From: Methanocorpusculum sp.
Lineage (GTDB): Archaea; Halobacteriota; Methanomicrobia; Methanomicrobiales; Methanocorpusculaceae
Length of the DNA stretch: 64,000 nucleotides
Direction of reading: 5' to 3'
Assembly: GCF_030655665.1 (NCBI RefSeq)
Contig: NZ_JAUSPQ010000007.1
Coordinates: 1 to 64,000, forward strand
Shown here: positions 41,194 through 52,337 of the stretch, piece by piece
How positions within the stretch are numbered: position 1 is the first letter of the stretch
How the letters are laid out: each line of letters opens with the position of its first letter
The notes under the pieces: model-generated
The model's database searches: none
The model's input: only the letters and a program-made list of their open reading frames with translations
What the model was told of the DNA's origin: nothing
Position numbers and translations under genes: made by a program

Positions 41194-42893
41194 GTGTCGG
41201 ACCCTCCGTTGTGATTATGTTTTCCGATCATTTCGCTGATAGCAGCACCTGCCGGAACCATGGGATAGACATTTTCTCCACGCTCGATTTGGAAATCCAA
41301 GAGATACGGACCGTCATAATCTAACGCGGTCCGGAGAGCCTCGTCGATCTGATCAACGGAATCAACTCTCATCCCCTGAATGCCGTAGGCTTTTGCGATC
41401 CCAACAAAATCAACGGACGGCAGTTCCGTGTAGGAATATCTTCTGTCGTAGAAGAGTTCCTGCCACTGTCTGACCATCCCGAGATACATGTTGTTCAGGA
41501 TCACGATCTTCACCGGGACCTTGTACTGCGCGACGGTGGCAAGTTCCTGAATATTCATCTGGAAACTCCCATCACCGGCGATCACAACAACCGTCTCATC
41601 GGGCTTGGCAAACCAGGCCCCTATCGCAGCCGGAAATCCATATCCCATCGTTCCAAGACCCCCTGAGCTGATCCACTGGCGGGGCTTTTTAAAGCCGTAG
41701 TGCTGTGCGGTCCACATCTGGTTTTGACCGACTTCACTTACGATTATCCCCCCGCCGTCAAGGAGTTCAGAGAGCTTGCGGATGATGTTCTGCGGATGAA
41801 CTTTCCCGTCATTTACCACCCGTAACGGATGATTTTTCCGCCATAACTTCACCTGTTCCAGCCATGGTTCAGAGATGCAGCCTTTCTTTTCCGCCAGACA
41901 GATCATATCGGCAAGGACGGATTTGGCATCGCCCACGATCGGCACGTCAGGATTGACATTTTTCCCGATCTCGGCGGGATCAATATCGATATGGATGATC
42001 TTTGCATGCGTTGCGAAATGACTCAGCTTTCCGGTTACACGATCATCGAACCGAGCACCTATCGCAATAAGCAGATCTGACTCGGATACGGCGTAATTTG
42101 CATATTCTGTCCCGTGCATCCCGAGCATTCCCAGATTTAACGGATGAACTGCCGGGATCGCACCAAGACCCATCAAGGTTGTCGTGACCGGGAGGCAGAA
42201 GAGTTCGGCCAATCGGACCATCTCTTCTGATGCACCTGCTGCAATTACTCCCCCACCCGCATAGATCACTGGTTTTTTCGCGTTGTATATCAGCTCAAGG
42301 GCCTTTTTGATCTGTTTGGAATGACCTTTTAATGTCGGCTTATATCCTCTGAGTTCAGGCTCGCCTGAGAGAACTTCTTCCGCTGCAACTTTTGCTGTCA
42401 GGACATCTTTGGGTAAATCGATGAGAACCGGGCCGTTACGTCCGGTTCCTGCGATGTAAAACGCGGCTTTCACCGTCATTTTGATATCACGCGCATCTTT
42501 TACCAGATAGTTGTGTTTGGTGATCGGCAGCGTTATTCCGGTGATGTCAGACTCCTGGAATGCATCATTTCCGAGCATTCCTGTCGGAACCTGACCGGTA
42601 AGTGCAACGATCGGAACCGAATCCATGTTAGCCGTAGCAATTCCAGAAATGAGATTGCAGGCTCCGGGACCGGATGTCGAAAGACAAACACCGACGCGTC
42701 CGCTCGCTCGTGCATATCCATCCGCTGCATGAACGGCTGCCTGCTCATGTCTTACAAGGATGTGTGTTAGCTCCGCATCATATAGCTCGTCATATATCGG
42801 GAGGACAGCCCCTCCCGGATATCCGAATATGATTTCAACACCCTCTTCTTTTAAGCTTTCAATCAGTATTGCTGCGCCTGTTTTCATTCTCAT
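41190..42893 (-). CDS. ilvB: Acetolactate synthase large subunit
   Basis: A 567-residue thiamine-diphosphate enzyme. The catalytic glutamate lies in LVRHEQAAVHAADGYA, the FAD-type domain in the middle has GARFDDRVTGKL, and the ThDP-Mg site is GDGSFQMNIQELATV. It joins pyruvate with pyruvate (valine, leucine) or 2-oxobutyrate (isoleucine). It overlaps cimA by about 35 bases; a start at 42887 is also possible. Confidence 0.95.
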   Translation of the reverse strand: MRMKTGAAILIESLKEEGVEIIFGYPGGAVLPIYDELYDAELTHILVRHEQAAVHAADGYARASGRVGVCLSTSGPGACNLISGIATANMDSVPIVALTGQVPTGMLGNDAFQESDITGITLPITKHNYLVKDARDIKMTVKAAFYIAGTGRNGPVLIDLPKDVLTAKVAAEEVLSGEPELRGYKPTLKGHSKQIKKALELIYNAKKPVIYAGGGVIAAGASEEMVRLAELFCLPVTTTLMGLGAIPAVHPLNLGMLGMHGTEYANYAVSESDLLIAIGARFDDRVTGKLSHFATHAKIIHIDIDPAEIGKNVNPDVPIVGDAKSVLADMICLAEKKGCISEPWLEQVKLWRKNHPLRVVNDGKVHPQNIIRKLSELLDGGGIIVSEVGQNQMWTAQHYGFKKPRQWISSGGLGTMGYGFPAAIGAWFAKPDETVVVIAGDGSFQMNIQELATVAQYKVPVKIVILNNMYLGMVRQWQELFYDRRYSYTELPSVDFVGIAKAYGIQGMRVDSVDQIDEALRTALDYDGPYLLDFQIERGENVYPMVPAGAAISEMIGKHNHNGGSDT

Positions 42894-44373
42894 CTCTCAG
42901 TAATCTATTCATGCCTGCTATTACCGCCTCGACACTTGCCTCTACGATATCCGTTCTGGCACCCCGGGAGGTCAGAACCCTCCCATCCTTTCTCATTTTC
43001 ACCGTTACATCGACCAGCGCATCTGTTCCACCGTTGATCGCATCCACATGAAACTCCTCAAGCGTGATGTCGCCGAACTGGGCGACCGACTGCTGAAGGA
43101 CCTTGATGGTCGCATCGACCGGACCGGTCCCGGTAGCGGCTCCCGTAACCTTCACCCCGTTTACGAACATCGTTGCCGATGCCGTCGGAATCGCGTTACT
43201 CCCGCTTACGACCGTGAACTGTTTAAGGCTGATCACCGGTTTGCATTCAAGGAGCATCACCGAATCTGCGATCGCCATAACATCGGCATCGGTCACTTTC
43301 ATGCCCATATCACCGACTTTCTTGACTCGCGCAACGATCTCGGCAAGATGTTTTTCTCCGGGTTCGTAACCAAGTTCCTTCAGGGCCGACTGAACCGACG
43401 CGGTTCCAGAATGTTTTCCAAGAACGATTCTTCGTTTTCTTCCTACCGTTTCAGGCGACATTGGTTCATATGTCGTCGGATCCCGCAGGAGTCCGTGTGC
43501 ATGGATCCCGCTTTCATGGGTAAATGCCATTCCGCCGACGATCGGCTTATTGGCTGCGAGCGGTATCTTTGTCATCTGCGATACAAGGGTCGACAGTGCA
43601 TAGATCTTGGTCGTATCGATCCCGGTATCATAACCGTATAGCTTTTCAAGCACCATCACAACCTCTTCGAAGGGCACGTTTCCTGCACGTTCGCCCATCC
43701 CGTTGATGGTCGTGTGGGCACAGGTAGCTCCCGATCTTAACGCCGAGATAGTATTCGAAAGAGCCAGTCCAAGGTCATTGTGACAATGGATGCTCAGGGG
43801 TGCGAAGCATAAAGGCGGGATAACCTCTGCGGTCCTTTCAGGCGTTAACAGCCCTACGGTATCACAGAAACAAAGCCTGTCAGCTCCGTGTGCTACTCCA
43901 TCTCTAAAAAGTCGGGCCAGATATTCCTGATCTGCCCTCGAAGAATCTTCGCCCGAGAGTTCGACAGTAAGCCCTCTCTCTTTGGCATATGCAACGGTTT
44001 CCATTGCCATTGCATAGACTTCTTCGCGGGTTTTCCCGAGTTTTTTGGTTATATGAAGGTCAGAAACCGGAACTACAAGATGCACCGAATCCACACCGCA
44101 TTTCACGGCAAGATCGATATCTTCGGTCTTTGCTCGCGCATATGTGCAGATCTCTGCGTTGAGTCCCGCGTCAGATATCAGCTTTATAGCCTCTCTTTCG
44201 CCTTCGGAAGCGATCGCGGATCCAGCCTCGATCACATTCACGCCGATTGCGGAAAGTTCTTCTGCGATTTTCAGTTTCTGTACGGGTGTCAGAGAGACGC
44301 CCGGCGTCTGTTCCCCGTCACGAAGTGTCGTGTCCAGGAAACGGATGTTTTTATAGCCAAATAAAACAATCAC
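42859..44373 (-). CDS. cimA: (R)-citramalate synthase
   Basis: A 504-residue member of the isopropylmalate synthase family. The catalytic RFLDTTLRDGEQTPGVSL and the metal site SIHCHNDLGLAL are present. The stretch VIEAGSAIASEGERE, with a GSA instead of the GFP found in LeuA, is the mark of archaeal CimA. It makes citramalate from pyruvate and acetyl-CoA, the first step of the threonine-independent isoleucine route. The start is GTG, with a TATA at 44415-44425. It heads the operon and is divergent from leuA. Confidence 0.88.
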   Translation of the reverse strand: MIVLFGYKNIRFLDTTLRDGEQTPGVSLTPVQKLKIAEELSAIGVNVIEAGSAIASEGEREAIKLISDAGLNAEICTYARAKTEDIDLAVKCGVDSVHLVVPVSDLHITKKLGKTREEVYAMAMETVAYAKERGLTVELSGEDSSRADQEYLARLFRDGVAHGADRLCFCDTVGLLTPERTAEVIPPLCFAPLSIHCHNDLGLALSNTISALRSGATCAHTTINGMGERAGNVPFEEVVMVLEKLYGYDTGIDTTKIYALSTLVSQMTKIPLAANKPIVGGMAFTHESGIHAHGLLRDPTTYEPMSPETVGRKRRIVLGKHSGTASVQSALKELGYEPGEKHLAEIVARVKKVGDMGMKVTDADVMAIADSVMLLECKPVISLKQFTVVSGSNAIPTASATMFVNGVKVTGAATGTGPVDATIKVLQQSVAQFGDITLEEFHVDAINGGTDALVDVTVKMRKDGRVLTSRGARTDIVEASVEAVIAGMNRLLRDENENRRSNTD

Positions 44374-44414
44374 TCATGGGATTAAACTCCGGTTAGATAG
44401 TCTACATTCGATTG

Positions 44415-44425
44415 GTATATATAAG
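44415..44425 (-). promoter_or_regulatory. cimA: cimA TATA element
   Basis: On the minus strand CTTATATATAC lies about 45 bases upstream of the cimA start. Confidence 0.5.
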
Positions 44426-44526
44426 TTTTGGAGAATCACGAGAATCACGCGCTCCAAAAAATGATTTTTTAAAAATAGCGCATAATACCGGGCATGATGT
44501 CGGTTTTTGACGGATGAAGAGAAAGA

Positions 44527-44536
44527 TTTATAATAT
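44527..44536 (+). promoter_or_regulatory. leuA: leuA TATA element
   Basis: TTTATAATAT lies about 25 bases before an ATG at 44558 and 40 bases before the leuA ATG. Confidence 0.45.
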
Positions 44537-44570
44537 TGTAATGCATTGATACTGGGTATGTCTCAGGAAG

Positions 44571-47193
<2,623 letters not shown>

Positions 47194-47205
47194 ATTTCCC
47201 CTCCA

Positions 47206-47222
47206 CTTTTTTTACGATTTTT
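47206..47222 (+). terminator. ilvC: T-rich terminator after ilvC
   Basis: A CTTTTTTTACGATTTTT run follows the ilvC stop. Confidence 0.4.
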
Positions 47223-47480
47223 ATCGAACTGCTCTGCAGAATAAACATCCAGAGCACATGGTTTTATTACCGATCACGTGAAATGGTACTGGTATGTGTG
47301 ACGGATGTCTGCCAGCAGAGCGAGGAATCGCAGCTAGCAGAAGCTCTGTACTGAGCACATCGCACAATTCACCTTTTGAAGATGTTCTGTCTGTGATCGC
47401 AGACACCCTAGCATCGGTATACTTCAGCGTAGCTGGCATTTTTAGCATTAGCTATGTATTCTGGTTTAGACAGTAGTCAA

Positions 47481-47545
47481 ACTGCACCAGAATAGATTTC
47501 CATAAAATAACTCAAGCCTTTTATCGGGAACTCCTCTGGTGCAGT
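47481..47545. repeat. 11-bp inverted repeat flanking a promoter
   Basis: ACTGCACCAGA at 47481-47491 and its exact reverse complement TCTGGTGCAGT at 47535-47545, 43 bases apart. Between the arms lies an A/T-rich CATAAAATAA that could be the TATA box of the ADH synthase gene. It may be a pair of operator half-sites or an RNA stem. Confidence 0.5.
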
Positions 47546-47598
47546 GGATACCAGATTTTTACAAAATTACCTGAATATTAAAAACACCGGAGAAAAAA

Positions 47599-48396
47599 AT
47601 GAGAGGAAAAGAAATCAGACTCGAAAGAATCATGAAAAGAGATACAGGAACGACCGTCATTGTCCCGATGGATCACGGCGTGTCCAGCGGACCCATTCCC
47701 GGACTGATCGATCTGGAAAGATCGGTCGATCTGGTCGCAAAAGGCGGAGCCAACGCAGTAATCGGTCATATGGGCCTCGCCCTACACGGTCACCGAAAAG
47801 GCGGTCCTGACATCGGATTGATCCTGCATCTATCCGCAAGCACGGATCTGGGACCCGATCCGAACAACAAAGTCCTGGTCAACAGCGTGCAGAATGCGCT
47901 CAAAATGGGAGCAGACGGCGTTTCCATGCACGTAAATATCGGAGCCGAGTATGAAGCAAACATGCTTAGCGACCTTGGACGGGTCGCGATCGAGTGCATC
48001 GAATGGGGAATGCCGCTTCTCGCGATGATGTACCCCCGGGGAAAAGACATCACCTCCGAGAACATGCATGAAGCCGTCAAACTCGCGGCCCGTGTCGGCT
48101 CCGAACTTGGGGCTGACATCATCAAAACGGTTTACACCGGAGACCCGGATTCATTCAGAGAAGTGACCGAAGGATGTCATGTACCGGTAGTAATTGCCGG
48201 AGGTTCCAAGATGAGTGACTTTGCCACGATGCAGCTGATCGAAGGGGCGATGGAAGGCGGCGCTGCCGGAGTATCCATCGGAAGAAACGCATTCCAGCAC
48301 AAATACCCTGACAGATTCGTCAGAGCTGCAGCGATGATCGTCCATGAACGCAGAACTGCAGAAGAGGCGATCGAGATCCTCCTGACCGAGGATTGA
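47599..48396 (+). CDS. 2-amino-3,7-dideoxy-D-threo-hept-6-ulosonate synthase
   Basis: A 265-residue class I aldolase-like barrel. It has the [11 protein letters not shown] motif near the start and a Schiff-base lysine in [11 protein letters not shown], plus the phosphate loop [13 protein letters not shown]. This is the archaeal family that starts the alternative shikimate route, from 6-deoxy-5-ketofructose phosphate and aspartate semialdehyde. A GGAG sits seven bases before the ATG. The next genes act in the same amino-acid family, which supports it. A lysine-aldolase fructose-bisphosphate enzyme is the other possibility. Confidence 0.87.
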   Translation: MRGKEIRLERIMKRDTGTTVIVPMDHGVSSGPIPGLIDLERSVDLVAKGGANAVIGHMGLALHGHRKGGPDIGLILHLSASTDLGPDPNNKVLVNSVQNALKMGADGVSMHVNIGAEYEANMLSDLGRVAIECIEWGMPLLAMMYPRGKDITSENMHEAVKLAARVGSELGADIIKTVYTGDPDSFREVTEGCHVPVVIAGGSKMSDFATMQLIEGAMEGGAAGVSIGRNAFQHKYPDRFVRAAAMIVHERRTAEEAIEILLTED

Positions 48397-48440
48397 AGAG
48401 GGTCTGAAACGAAACAGAGGATCATCAGGTCAGGCAGTAT

Positions 48441-49307
48441 ATGAAACGAACCGCAGGAGATGAAGGGGTGGATCCGGGAAAAGTCGTTGGGATAATCGGC
48501 GGATTCGGCGGCATGGGACGGTTGTTCTCGGCTGTCTTCGAGAGGGCGGGGTACAAAGTCCTCAGTTCCGGAAGAAAAACGCCCGTCTCAAATGCGGATA
48601 TCGCCTCGACCTGCGGCATCGTGATCATCTCGGTTCCTATCCATGACACCATCCGGGTGATCGATGAGATCGCCCCTCTCATGAACGAAAAGCAGGTTTT
48701 CTGCGATCTTACCTCCATAAAAACCGCCCCGATCGACGCAATGCTGAGATCCAAAGCGCAGGTCATCGGACTCCACCCGATGTTCGGTCCTTCGGTCTCC
48801 ACGATCTCCGGTCAGACGATCGCTGCATCGCCCGCCCGATGTGATGAAAAAACCCGGGAAATGCTCTATCAGATATTTAGAAACGAAGGAGCGAAGATTT
48901 GTCCGATGGAGCCGAAGGAGCATGACAAGATCATGAGCATCGTCCAGGGTCTTGTACACTTCACGACCCTTTCCGTCGCCGAGACGATAAAAAACACCGG
49001 CATCCCGCTGGAAGCAATTCTTCCGGTGATGAGTCCGGTGTACCGGATCGAACTCGGGCTGGTCGGAAGGATACTCGGGCAGGATCCTTCACTGTATGCA
49101 GACATCCTGCAGATGAATCCGGAAACGACCGGTATTATTGAAATGCTCTCAGATTCGGTCGCTTCCCTGAAAGAGATCGTCGTATCAAAGGATCCGGAGA
49201 AGTTCGCCGCATTCTTTACGGAGAACAGTGAGGCATTCAGATCCTATATCCCCCAGGCAACAGAAGAGACCGACCTTATGATAAAGACACTGGTGAAAAT
49301 GAAATGA
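48441..49307 (+). CDS. tyrA: Prephenate dehydrogenase
   Basis: A 288-residue NAD(P)-dependent enzyme. The Rossmann motif is GIIGGFGGMGRLFS, with VIISVPIHDT and the catalytic histidine in GLHPMFGPS. It makes 4-hydroxyphenylpyruvate from prephenate for tyrosine. It overlaps pheA by four bases and follows the ADH synthase gene by 44 bases, so the three form an operon. Confidence 0.9.
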   Translation: MKRTAGDEGVDPGKVVGIIGGFGGMGRLFSAVFERAGYKVLSSGRKTPVSNADIASTCGIVIISVPIHDTIRVIDEIAPLMNEKQVFCDLTSIKTAPIDAMLRSKAQVIGLHPMFGPSVSTISGQTIAASPARCDEKTREMLYQIFRNEGAKICPMEPKEHDKIMSIVQGLVHFTTLSVAETIKNTGIPLEAILPVMSPVYRIELGLVGRILGQDPSLYADILQMNPETTGIIEMLSDSVASLKEIVVSKDPEKFAAFFTENSEAFRSYIPQATEETDLMIKTLVKMK

Positions 49308-50101
49308 CATTAGCAGTACTTGGCCCGAAAGGCACGTTCTCCTGCGAGCTTGCCGAAAAAATCAGGGAAGAGAACGAGGAGATCCTTCTGTTTTCAACGA
49401 TACGGGATGTTTTCACGGCAGTTCTCGAAAAAAATATCCGGGGCATCGTTCCGGTTGAAAACAGCGAGGCGGGCGGCGTCGGGGAGACCTTGGATGGCCT
49501 ATTACAGACGGAGTGCCGGATCACCGCTGAATACTATATGCCGATACGCCATTTCTTCGTTTCACGCTATAGTCCGGACGAGATATCGGTCATCTACACC
49601 CACCCCCAGTCGCATGAACAATGCAGCATCTATCTGAACTGTTTGAAAGATGCCGCCATTATCCACACGAGCAGCAATGCTCAGAGTGCGAAAGAGGCAG
49701 CAGTTGTCAGCAAATCGGCGGCCGTAACGACAAAAAGCGCAGCGAAATTGTATGATCTGCCGATACTGCAGGAAGATATCCAGAACTCAAAAAACAATAC
49801 CACCCGGTTTCTTGAGATAACAGCCGGCGTTTCGCATCCGGATGATCCGGAAAAATGCAGTGTTGTTATCATCCCAAGAGAGAACCGGCCGGGTCTTTTA
49901 TACGGGATCCTGGGGATCTTTGCGCGCCAGGGGATCAATCTGACACGTATCGAGTCGCGCCCATCGAAGGAAGGAATCGGCAGATATGTCTTTTTCATCG
50001 ATTTTGAAACGAATCGGGGATGGCAGGAAACGATCGCGGAGTTGAAAGAGATCACCGGCGTGAAGGAGCTTGGGTGCTATAGAAGGAAGAACTACGCATA
50101 A
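49304..50101 (+). CDS. pheA: Prephenate dehydratase
   Basis: A 265-residue protein with an N-terminal periplasmic-binding-like catalytic domain (LGPKGTFSCELA, NSEAGGVGETLD, and NNTTRFLEI with the TRF motif) and a C-terminal ACT domain with ESRPSKEGIGRYVFFID, which binds phenylalanine for feedback. It makes phenylpyruvate. Chorismate mutase is not fused to it. Confidence 0.93.
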   Translation: MTLAVLGPKGTFSCELAEKIREENEEILLFSTIRDVFTAVLEKNIRGIVPVENSEAGGVGETLDGLLQTECRITAEYYMPIRHFFVSRYSPDEISVIYTHPQSHEQCSIYLNCLKDAAIIHTSSNAQSAKEAAVVSKSAAVTTKSAAKLYDLPILQEDIQNSKNNTTRFLEITAGVSHPDDPEKCSVVIIPRENRPGLLYGILGIFARQGINLTRIESRPSKEGIGRYVFFIDFETNRGWQETIAELKEITGVKELGCYRRKNYA

Positions 50102-50310
50102 ACGGGCGTGCTCGGCACACGTTACGAACCAGATCCTGCATCGAAACCCGGCTCATAAACGTATCTGATATATTAGTGTGAAGTTGAGGAGGTGGCATTT
50201 TGCATCATGCTTCACTTGACACTATATTATATAATTCAAATAGGACTTACGCGGTGTTGGTGTGGCTCCAATTCGGGAAGGAGTTTGTTGGGTGTAGAAA
50301 CCTGAGAAAA

Positions 50311-50515
50311 AACCAACCGCGAATCGGCGCGAATCCGCCCTTCGGGCGAGGCGAATCGGATTTGCTGACCCTCACTCTCGCTCGTTGGGTCTAGTCGCAA
50401 GGCAAAGCCTTGCTTGGCTGAGGTCGTCGACTTCGTCGCCAACCCGCTCGACCCAACGGCTCGTCCCTTCATCGGGACCGTTCGGGCAAATCCTGTCGGC
50501 GCCCCAGCGCCTCCC
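50311..50515 (+). repeat. GC-rich repeat unit, left copy
   Basis: A 205-base GC-rich element starting AACCAACCGCGAATCGG and ending CCCCAGCGCCTCCC. It contains small hairpins (CGCCC-ttc-GGGCG; AATCCG with CGGATT; GCAAGGC-aaa-GCCTTGC). About 80 bases in the middle differ from the right copy and contain a TTGGGTC / GACCCAA pair. Confidence 0.85.
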
Positions 50516-50605
50516 GTGGGGAGAAATTCATTGAGCAGTTCTTAATCTGAAAAATATCCATTTTACTGACAACCACGACATAAGATCAAGAGGCAAATCA
50601 ATAAT

Positions 50606-50752
50606 GGGAGCCGCTGGGGCGGCGACAGGATTTGCCCGAACGGTCCCGATGAAGGGATGAGCAAGACAGCGAAGCTGGATTGCGAAAGTGAGGGTCAGCA
50701 AATCCGATTCACTTCGCCCGAAGGGCGGATTCGCGCCGATTCGCGGTTGGTT
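50606..50752 (-). repeat. GC-rich repeat unit, right copy (inverted)
   Basis: The reverse complement of this 147-base stretch begins AACCAACCGCGAATCGG and runs through TCGGATTTGCTGACCCTCAC, CCCTTCATCGGGACCGTTCG and GGGCAAATCCTGTC, matching the left copy closely. It has a shorter central module of about 26 bases. The two units are separated by a 90-base A/T-rich spacer. Confidence 0.85.
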
Positions 50753-50915
50753 CTTTCTCTTGTGTCAAAACGAATGCCGTACACGAAATCGAAGTACATC
50801 TCATAAGCACGTCAGTTTTTTTCATTTGAGATCACACCACGTAACTCCTATTCAAAAATGAAACTGCGGAGAGAATAGCGATTCCTTTTTTACCCAGTAG
50901 TGCGTAGTAAATAAA

Positions 50916-50957
50916 GCCTGTTCCCAAAACCTGTTTAGCGGCGGTAAGGGAACAGGC
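50916..50957. repeat. 10-bp inverted repeat
   Basis: GCCTGTTCCC (50916-50925) and GGGAACAGGC (50948-50957) are perfect complements around a 22-base loop. It could be an RNA stem or a remnant of a mobile element end. Confidence 0.5.
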
Positions 50958-51081
50958 ATCCGTTTCTTTAAGCAAGTTCTGTGCTGTTTTTCTTAGTAGT
51001 CACATCCAGATCACCTGATGGCTCATTACACAGATACATAACAGAGCATCCGTATTTCTCCCGACATCACGACAACGAACT

Positions 51082-51101
51082 TGCACTATTATAATAGTGC
51101 A
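51082..51101. promoter_or_regulatory. 20-bp perfect palindrome upstream of DUF3795
   Basis: TGCACTATTATAATAGTGCA is self-complementary over all 20 bases. It lies about 90 bases upstream of the DUF3795 start and fits a dimeric regulator site. Confidence 0.5.
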
Positions 51102-51190
51102 TTTGAGAGGTGTCGACATACATCATTTCGGCATTAGATGGTTTTATCTATCTCCTGGAAAATAGTATTACTTGTTGAGGTGTGTGGTGA

Positions 51191-51619
51191 ATGAAGATGC
51201 CCGATACGATACCCGAAGAAATGTTTGCTCCCTGCGGCATGGACTGTATGGCCTGTTACCGGCATTGCGTATCAAAAAAAGCCTGTGAGGGATGTTTTGG
51301 GGAAACAAATCAAAAAACAGAGCACTGCCGCAAATGCACAATAAAAAACTGTGTCAGGGAAAAAGGAATACCATTCTGCTTTTCCTGCAAAAACTACCCC
51401 TGCAAAACAATAAAAACGCTCGAAAAAAGAACTTTGCATCGATATGGTCAGAGTCTCATAGAAAACAGTCTCCAGGTCAAAGAACTGGGACTTCCCGCAT
51501 TTCTTGAGAGAGAACGGGACAAATGGACCTGTCAGAAATGTGACGGAATCATTTCACTGCATGACAATGAATGCAGCGAATGTCATACCTTTTTTGGAAG
51601 AAACAGGATCTCGATGTGA
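51191..51619 (+). CDS. DUF3795 cysteine-rich protein
   Basis: A 142-residue protein with many cysteines. The DUF3795 start CGMDCMACY is followed by C-x2-C type groups (CEGCFGE, CRKCTIKNC, CFSCKNYPC) and a zinc-ribbon end (CQKCDGII, CSECHTFFG). It probably binds zinc or an iron-sulfur cluster; function unknown. The ATG is preceded by GAGGTG. It is convergent with the CpXC gene. Confidence 0.8.
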   Translation: MKMPDTIPEEMFAPCGMDCMACYRHCVSKKACEGCFGETNQKTEHCRKCTIKNCVREKGIPFCFSCKNYPCKTIKTLEKRTLHRYGQSLIENSLQVKELGLPAFLERERDKWTCQKCDGIISLHDNECSECHTFFGRNRISM

Positions 51620-51623
51620 AAAA

Positions 51624-52337
51624 TCAGACGTTTTCCTCGTCTGAATCTTCATCCTGATCTTCTTCAGAATCTTCGTCAGGATCTATCTGATCACCAAGAC
51701 GTTCGAGGATCCACTGCTGATCGATCGCCGCGCACTCCGTGATCGGCACATCCCAGATCGGCTCTCCGGTGAGAACACATGTCTGATACAGAGCATACGG
51801 CATCTCCAGATTGCCGAGGTACTCCTCTTCTCGGAATGCTGCAAACACAAGCACCTCTTCGCCGTCGACGACCTCGCGCTTCGTGAACTTCAGCTCATCC
51901 GGGATCTTTTCCGGATCATCATCCTGCATCTTTGCAAGGGTCAGGACCTTAAATAGCTCGATCACCCGGTCGTCAAGTCCTGCTTCGAAGATGAAGATCT
52001 TCTCTTTCAGGGCATTCACATCCGCAACAAGCCGCAGCGGTCTTTCATGATAGATCACCTGATCGGCAATATCTCCCTCGATACCGACCTCGCGGTCCTC
52101 GCATTCGGGTTCGAGATAGAGCAGAAATCCGCCGTTCGTTTCCTTATCTTCATACACGAACGGATATCCCGCATATCCGGCGAACCCGCATTTATCGCAG
52201 GTAAACTCAAAAAGCTCCCCGGTGAGGACCTTTTCCCGCATCTCGGGATCGGTCGTCACGTTCACCGACGGGCAGATCGTGATCGTCTGTTCATTTTCGC
52301 AGACAGGGCAGATTATAACATCTTCATCAGTGATCAT
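51624..52337 (-). CDS. CpXC domain protein 1
   Basis: A 237-residue protein with the CpXC domain: CPVCENEQTITICPSVNV near the start, then FTCDKCGFAG, and a very acidic tail. It is homologous to the next gene. The ATG at 52337 overlaps the next gene's stop by four bases and is preferred to a GTG upstream. Confidence 0.78.
   Translation of the reverse strand: MITDEDVIICPVCENEQTITICPSVNVTTDPEMREKVLTGELFEFTCDKCGFAGYAGYPFVYEDKETNGGFLLYLEPECEDREVGIEGDIADQVIYHERPLRLVADVNALKEKIFIFEAGLDDRVIELFKVLTLAKMQDDDPEKIPDELKFTKREVVDGEEVLVFAAFREEEYLGNLEMPYALYQTCVLTGEPIWDVPITECAAIDQQWILERLGDQIDPDEDSEEDQDEDSDEENV

Larger units (their letters stand above)
47194..47598. other. Intergenic region between ilvC and the ADH synthase gene
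   Basis: About 400 bases with no firm gene. A T-rich terminator stands at 47207-47222. GCTCTG (around 47229) and CAGAGC can pair near the left. An 11-base inverted repeat ACTGCACCAGA (47481-47491) and TCTGGTGCAGT (47535-47545) flanks the likely promoter of the next gene. A 60-codon ORF at 47294-47476 with a hydrophobic tail is considered doubtful. Confidence 0.4.
50102..51190. other. Gene-free kilobase with repeats
   Basis: No supported gene. It contains two GC-rich repeat units in inverted orientation (50311-50515, 50606-50752), a 10-bp inverted repeat (50916-50957) and a 20-bp palindrome (51082-51101). The left part (50102-50310) has a GGAGGTGG followed by a TTG frame that runs into the first repeat and is likely a relic or chance. 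The right end carries the promoter of the DUF3795 gene. Confidence 0.6.

Noticed and set aside
47294-47476. 60-codon ORF with a hydrophobic tail between ilvC and the ADH synthase gene
   Set aside because: No SD or promoter at the right distance and no family likeness; kept only as a remote possibility.
50200-50472. Two ORFs over the left repeat unit (+ and -)
   Set aside because: They read through the non-coding repeat; the composition follows the repeat's GC-rich hairpins rather than a protein. A GGAGGTGG before the TTG at 50200 was noted but the frame has no family match.
50102-51190. CRISPR array or insertion sequence
   Set aside because: The repeats are only two, long, and inverted, without regular spacers; no transposase frame is seen.
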